Positions 5,097 to 8,610 of a stretch of 8,610 bases of DNA are shown here, one piece after another (position 1 is the first letter of the stretch; every line of letters begins with the position of its first letter). The notes under the pieces were generated by a model. The model did not search any database. It saw only the letters and a program-made list of their open reading frames with translations, and was not told the origin of the DNA. This stretch comes from Candidatus Omnitrophota bacterium (GTDB lineage: Bacteria; Omnitrophota; Koll11; Aquiviventales; Aquiviventaceae). Location: positions 1 through 8,610 of the forward strand of contig JACPXS010000024.1 in the NCBI GenBank assembly GCA_016196415.1, written 5' to 3'. A program made the position numbers and the translations under genes.

Positions 5097-7679
5097 CTAC
5101 GCTCCGCTGAACGTGAGCCCGTCTGCGCCATTTTGGTCCACCGTCACATGCTGGCCCGGTTTGAGCGATCCATCGAGCAACCGCCTGGCGAGTGCATCCA
5201 TCACGTGCTGTTGCACGACGCGCCGGAGCGGACGCGCCCCGTAGCCCGGGTCGTACCCCCGGTTCGCCAGGAACGCCTTGGCGCGGTCCGTCAACGTGAG
5301 CGTGACATGCCGGTCCGCCAACCGCGCCTGGGCCCGCGCCACTTGCAGATCGACGATGCGGGTAAGGTCGCTCGGTGAAAGCCGGTTGAACATGACGACG
5401 TCATCGACGCGGTTGAGAAACTCCGGACGGAACTGCTTGCGCACCAGCGCCGTCACATCTCGGCGCATGGCCTCCGGATTCTCAATCGCCGCGGCCTCCT
5501 GAATGCGCTGGCTGCCGACGTTCGAGGTCATGATCACGACGGCGTTCTTGAAGCTCACCACGTGGCCATGCCCGTCGGTCAACCGGCCGTCGTCGAGCAG
5601 TTGCAGCAACACGTTCAACACGTCCTGATGCGCCTTCTCCACCTCGTCAAAGAGGATGACGCAGTACGGCTTGCGCCGAACGGCCTCCGTCAGTTGGCCG
5701 CCCTCGTCATAGCCCACATAGCCGGGGGGCGCGCCGATGAGCCGCGAGACGGTGTGTTGCTCCATGTACTCGGACATGTCGATTCGCACCAGCGCCTGCT
5801 CATCGTCAAAGAGGAATTCCGCCAGCGCCTTGGCGAGTTCTGTCTTGCCCACGCCGGTCGGGCCGAGGAATACGAAGGACCCTAGCGGTCGATTGGGATC
5901 CGCCAAGTCGGCACGGGCGCGTCGAATCGCATTGGCGATCGCCGCCACCGCCTCGCCTTGCCCCACGACGCGCGCTGTGATGCGCTCCTCCATGTGGAGG
6001 AGCTTCTCGCGCTCGGTCTCCAACAAGCGGCTGACTGGAATGCGCGTCCAGTTGGAGACGACTTCGGCAATATCCTCCTCAGAGACCTCTTCCTTCAACA
6101 TCTTCGTCTGCCGCTGAAGCGCCGCGAGCTTCTCGGTTTGCTCCTCGAGCGCCTTCTGCAGTTGCGGCATCACGCCGTAGCGCAGCTCCGCCACGCGGCC
6201 GAGATTGCCCGCGCGCTCCTCGCGCTCGGCCTCCAAGCGCGCCTGCTCAGTCTTGCCCTTTGTGTCCCGAGTCGCCTGGATCAGTGCCTTCTCTTGCGTC
6301 CAATGCTGCTCGAGCTTGGCCTGCTCAACCCGAAGCGTGTCATGTTCACGCTCGAGCGCGTTGAGCCGTGCCCTGGCTTCAAGATCGGTTTCCTTCTTCA
6401 GCGCCTCGCGTTCCACTTCGAGCTGGATCATGCGCCGGTGGATCGTATCGATCTCCGAGGGCATGCTGTCGATTTCCATCCGTAGCCTGGCTGCCGCTTC
6501 ATCCATCAGATCGATGGCTTTATCCGGAAGAAACCGATCGGCGATGTACCGGGATGACAGCTTCGCCGCCGCCACGATGGCCCCATCGGTGATGCGGACC
6601 CCGTGGTGGACTTCGTAGCGCTCTTTCAGGCCGCGGAGGATCGCGACGGTTTCGCAGGTGGAGGGCTCGGTCACCAGGATCGTCGCAAACCGCCGCTCAA
6701 GCGCCGGGTCTTTTTCGATATGCGTACGGTACTCATCCAATGTCGTCGCCCCGACACACCGCAATTCCCCTCGCGCCAAGGCCGGCTTGAGCAAGTTGGA
6801 GGCGTCGACCGCCCCTTCGGCCGCCCCCGCCCCCACAACGGTGTGCAGCTCATCGATAAAGAGGATGACTTCGCCATCCGCGGCCTGGATTTCTTTGAGC
6901 ACCGCCTTCAGGCGCTCCTCGAACTCCCCTCGGAATTTCGCGCCGGCAATGAGCGCGCCAAGGTCCAGCGCCATAACCCGTTTGCGCTTCAAATTCTCCG
7001 GTACATCGCCTCGCACGATGCGCTGCGCCAACCCTTCGGCGATGGCGGTCTTGCCCACGCCCGGCTCCCCGATGAGGACCGGGTTGTTCTTCGTGCGGCG
7101 GCTGAGCATCTGGATAACCCGCCGCACCTCTTGATCGCGCCCGATCACCGGATCGCGTTTGTCCTTGCGCGCCAGCTCGGTGAGATCTCGCGCGAATCGC
7201 TCAAGCGCCCGGTACTTCTCTTCGGGGTTCGCATCGGTGACGCGATGCGCTCCCCGCAGCGATTGCAACGCGGCCAGCACGCTGTCGCGGCGCAGACCGA
7301 GCGATTGGTAGAGCGCCGAGAGCTCCGCATCGGCGAAGCCGGCAAGGAGGACGTGCTCCGTGGACGTATACTCATCGGTGAGCTGCTTGGCTTCCTCCTC
7401 AGCCTGGAGGAGAAGACGGTTGGATCGATCGGAGAGGTGAAGCGGGCTTCCCCCGCTGACCGAAGGGAATCGCGTCAGCGACTCCTCGAGGAGCGCGCGC
7501 AGATGCGCCGGCGGCGCGCCGGCCTTTTGCAGCGCCTGGCCCACGATGCCGTTTTCCTGGTCGATCAGCGCCAGCAGCAGATGCTCAGGTTCCAACCGCT
7601 GGTGGCTCTTGCGCTGGGCCAGGGCCTGCGCTTCTTGGAGCGCCTCTTGGGCTTTGATCGTCAGCTTGTCGAGTCGCAT
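5097..7679 (-). CDS. clpB: ATP-dependent disaggregase ClpB (Hsp100)
   Basis: A hexameric AAA+ chaperone that, with DnaK, pulls polypeptides out of heat-induced aggregates; cytosolic. At 860 aa it is full length. Domains in order: N domain (1-145) with two Clp-N repeats; AAA-1 with Walker A GEPGVGKT (204-211), pore-loop aromatic F249 in GAKFRG, Walker B VILFIDE (271-277) and arginine finger ALERRF (327-331); a long coiled-coil middle domain (about 405-530), with Y501 matching the DnaK-contact tyrosine Y503 of E. coli; AAA-2 with Walker A GPTGVGKT (606-613), pore loop GYVGY (653-657), Walker B VILFDE (674-679), R757, and sensor-2 GAR (814-816). The full-length middle domain and lack of a ClpP-binding loop separate it from ClpA/ClpC. 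The start at 7679 matches the family N-terminus; no Shine-Dalgarno precedes it. It follows htpX by 77 bases, and no CIRCE element is seen. Confidence 0.98.
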   Translation of the reverse strand: MRLDKLTIKAQEALQEAQALAQRKSHQRLEPEHLLLALIDQENGIVGQALQKAGAPPAHLRALLEESLTRFPSVSGGSPLHLSDRSNRLLLQAEEEAKQLTDEYTSTEHVLLAGFADAELSALYQSLGLRRDSVLAALQSLRGAHRVTDANPEEKYRALERFARDLTELARKDKRDPVIGRDQEVRRVIQMLSRRTKNNPVLIGEPGVGKTAIAEGLAQRIVRGDVPENLKRKRVMALDLGALIAGAKFRGEFEERLKAVLKEIQAADGEVILFIDELHTVVGAGAAEGAVDASNLLKPALARGELRCVGATTLDEYRTHIEKDPALERRFATILVTEPSTCETVAILRGLKERYEVHHGVRITDGAIVAAAKLSSRYIADRFLPDKAIDLMDEAAARLRMEIDSMPSEIDTIHRRMIQLEVEREALKKETDLEARARLNALEREHDTLRVEQAKLEQHWTQEKALIQATRDTKGKTEQARLEAEREERAGNLGRVAELRYGVMPQLQKALEEQTEKLAALQRQTKMLKEEVSEEDIAEVVSNWTRIPVSRLLETEREKLLHMEERITARVVGQGEAVAAIANAIRRARADLADPNRPLGSFVFLGPTGVGKTELAKALAEFLFDDEQALVRIDMSEYMEQHTVSRLIGAPPGYVGYDEGGQLTEAVRRKPYCVILFDEVEKAHQDVLNVLLQLLDDGRLTDGHGHVVSFKNAVVIMTSNVGSQRIQEAAAIENPEAMRRDVTALVRKQFRPEFLNRVDDVVMFNRLSPSDLTRIVDLQVARAQARLADRHVTLTLTDRAKAFLANRGYDPGYGARPLRRVVQQHVMDALARRLLDGSLKPGQHVTVDQNGADGLTFSGA

Positions 7680-7705
7680 CGATGATGGCGCAGATGTGCA
7701 GAGCC

Positions 7706-7753
7706 GATTTCGCAGATGAATCTGTGAGGTCGCTCTTGGAAATCTGCGGAATC
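7706..7753. repeat. GCAGAT-type intergenic inverted repeat between htpX and clpB
   Basis: GATTTCGCAGAT (7706-7717) pairs with ATCTGCGGAATC (7742-7753) as a 12-bp stem with one G-U pair (7710/7749). Further GCAGAT/ATCTG copies lie inside and beside it: GCAGAT at 7690-7695, CAGATGAATCTG at 7713-7724 (itself a near-palindrome), and AATCTGCGG at 7741-7749. Alternative folds are therefore possible. It fills most of the 77-base spacer. It is unlike CIRCE and has no terminator U-tract. It resembles the degenerate CAGATT/AATCTG short repeats seen in many genomes (memory only). Confidence 0.6.
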
Positions 7754-7756
7754 CTC

Positions 7757-8610
7757 TTATAACCGCATCGAGCGCAACCGACGAACGCGCTCCTCGATGG
7801 GCGGATGCGTTGAAAACAGATTCGCGATCGCCCCTCCCGAGAGCGGATTCACAATGAACAGATGCGCTGTGGCGGGGTTGGCGTTCGGCAAGGGATGCTC
7901 CCGAGCGGCGCGATGGAGTTTTTCCAGCGCGCTGGCCAGCCCATAAGGGGTCCCGGCTAGATGCGCCCCGGCGTCATCCGCCCCGTACTCGCGCGTCCGG
8001 GAGATCGCCAGTTGAATCAGCATGGCAGCCAACGGCGCCAAGATCGCAATGAGCAGCACCACGACAAGCTGCAGGGCCGCAGCCCCCCGGTTCTCTTCGT
8101 TGCGACTCCGCCCGCCCCCAAACCACAACCCCCACTGCGCCATGCGAGCCAGCATCATGATGGCCCCGGCCAGCGCGGCGGCAATCGTCATGACAAGGGT
8201 ATCGCGATTCTTCACGTGAGAGAGCTCGTGCGCCAGCACCCCCTTCAGTTCCTCTTCATTCATGAGCTCAAGCAACCCCGAGGTGACCGCCACCGCGGCG
8301 TGCTTGGGACTGCGGCCGGTGGCAAAGGCGTTCGCCGTCCGCGTGGGGATCCAGTAGATCTTGGGCAGCGGGATCCCTTGGCGTGAGGCAATCTCGCGGA
8401 CCGCGCGATAGACCTGCGGCGCCTCCGCTTCACCGAGCGGCTTGGCCCGGTACATAGCCAGCACAATCTTGTCGCTGAACCAGTAGGACAGGAGATTCAC
8501 CCCCAGCGCGATGACAAACGCGACCGTCGCGCCTTGGGGCCCGCCGAGCAGATGACCGATCAAGACCAGCAGCACCGTTAAGATCGAGAGCAAAAATCCT
8601 GTCTTCAGGA
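7757..8610 (-). CDS. htpX: HtpX membrane zinc metalloprotease (5' end outside window)
   Basis: An inner-membrane M48 protease that degrades misfolded membrane proteins, acting beside FtsH in envelope quality control. Visible are 283 codons running off the right edge. The reading frame stays open past the TTG at 8593, and the codons before it give LKTGFLL, the normal HtpX N-terminus, so the true start is probably only a few codons beyond 8610. Seen, numbered from the first full visible codon: two N-terminal membrane helices (about 6-43), the FSDKI segment (44-48), the zinc motif HELSH (127-131), two further membrane helices (about 138-155 and 176-201), and REYGAD (206-211), where E207 is the likely third zinc ligand. 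The C-terminal [13 protein letters not shown] (266-278) is also typical. It leads the block with clpB and the batD-like gene. A lemA gene often lies upstream of htpX but would be outside this window. Confidence 0.97.
   Translation of the reverse strand, partial: LKTGFLLSILTVLLVLIGHLLGGPQGATVAFVIALGVNLLSYWFSDKIVLAMYRAKPLGEAEAPQVYRAVREIASRQGIPLPKIYWIPTRTANAFATGRSPKHAAVAVTSGLLELMNEEELKGVLAHELSHVKNRDTLVMTIAAALAGAIMMLARMAQWGLWFGGGRSRNEENRGAAALQLVVVLLIAILAPLAAMLIQLAISRTREYGADDAGAHLAGTPYGLASALEKLHRAAREHPLPNANPATAHLFIVNPLSGGAIANLFSTHPPIEERVRRLRSMRL

Noticed and set aside
5060..5131. batD-like start at the ATG at 5131
   Set aside because: Would overlap clpB by 35 bases and put a charged 24-residue tail before an intact signal peptide.
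6603..7685. 360-codon open frame on the plus strand opposite clpB
   Set aside because: It is the antisense shadow of the clearly coding ClpB N domain and AAA-1; the product is Arg-rich with no recognisable domain, as expected from GC-rich codon bias.
7680..7756. CIRCE/HrcA heat-shock operator before clpB
   Set aside because: The inverted repeat there is GCAGAT-based and lacks the TTAGCACTC/GAGTGCTAA arms.
8591..8593. TTG at 8593 as the htpX start
   Set aside because: The frame continues upstream with LKTGFLL, which matches the HtpX N-terminus, so the start is beyond the window.

Overview
The window is about 8.6 kb of GC-rich bacterial chromosome. All seven genes I can support lie on the minus strand, so transcription runs from high to low coordinates. 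The protein set fits a free-living Gram-negative-type bacterium: an HtpX inner-membrane protease, an exported BatD-type domain, ClpB, and a B12-dependent class II ribonucleotide reductase. The Dcd variant and the degenerate intergenic palindromes suggest an uncultured lineage, but I cannot fix the phylum from sequence alone. No mobile element, CRISPR array, rRNA or tRNA was seen.

The genes fall into two blocks. The right block (8610 to 4622) is proteostasis: htpX (start just outside the window), clpB, and a small exported protein with a single BatD-like domain. Gaps between genes are 77 and 37 bases. The left block (4398 to 1) is DNA precursor supply and genome maintenance: nrdJ (class II ribonucleotide reductase), a small basic helix-turn-helix-like ORF overlapping dcd by 8 bases, dcd (dCTP deaminase, feeding dUTP/dTTP synthesis), and after an 82-base palindromic spacer, an OGG1-type 8-oxoguanine DNA glycosylase cut off by the window edge.

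The most informative non-coding stretch is 4399-4621, between the blocks. It holds a strong sigma70-type promoter for nrdJ (TTGACA, 16-base spacer, TGn-TACATT), with its -35 box inside a perfect 7-1-7 inverted repeat. Just upstream are a NrdR-box-like site and a second 12-base palindrome, and the 5' leader carries an 8-bp hairpin. I see no cobalamin riboswitch there, and the leader is too short for one.

I found no wholly new multi-gene system. The best candidates for something undescribed are the small HTH-like gene between nrdJ and dcd, the nrdJ operator layout, the stand-alone BatD-like domain behind clpB, and a phenylalanine at the base-flipping asparagine position of the glycosylase.
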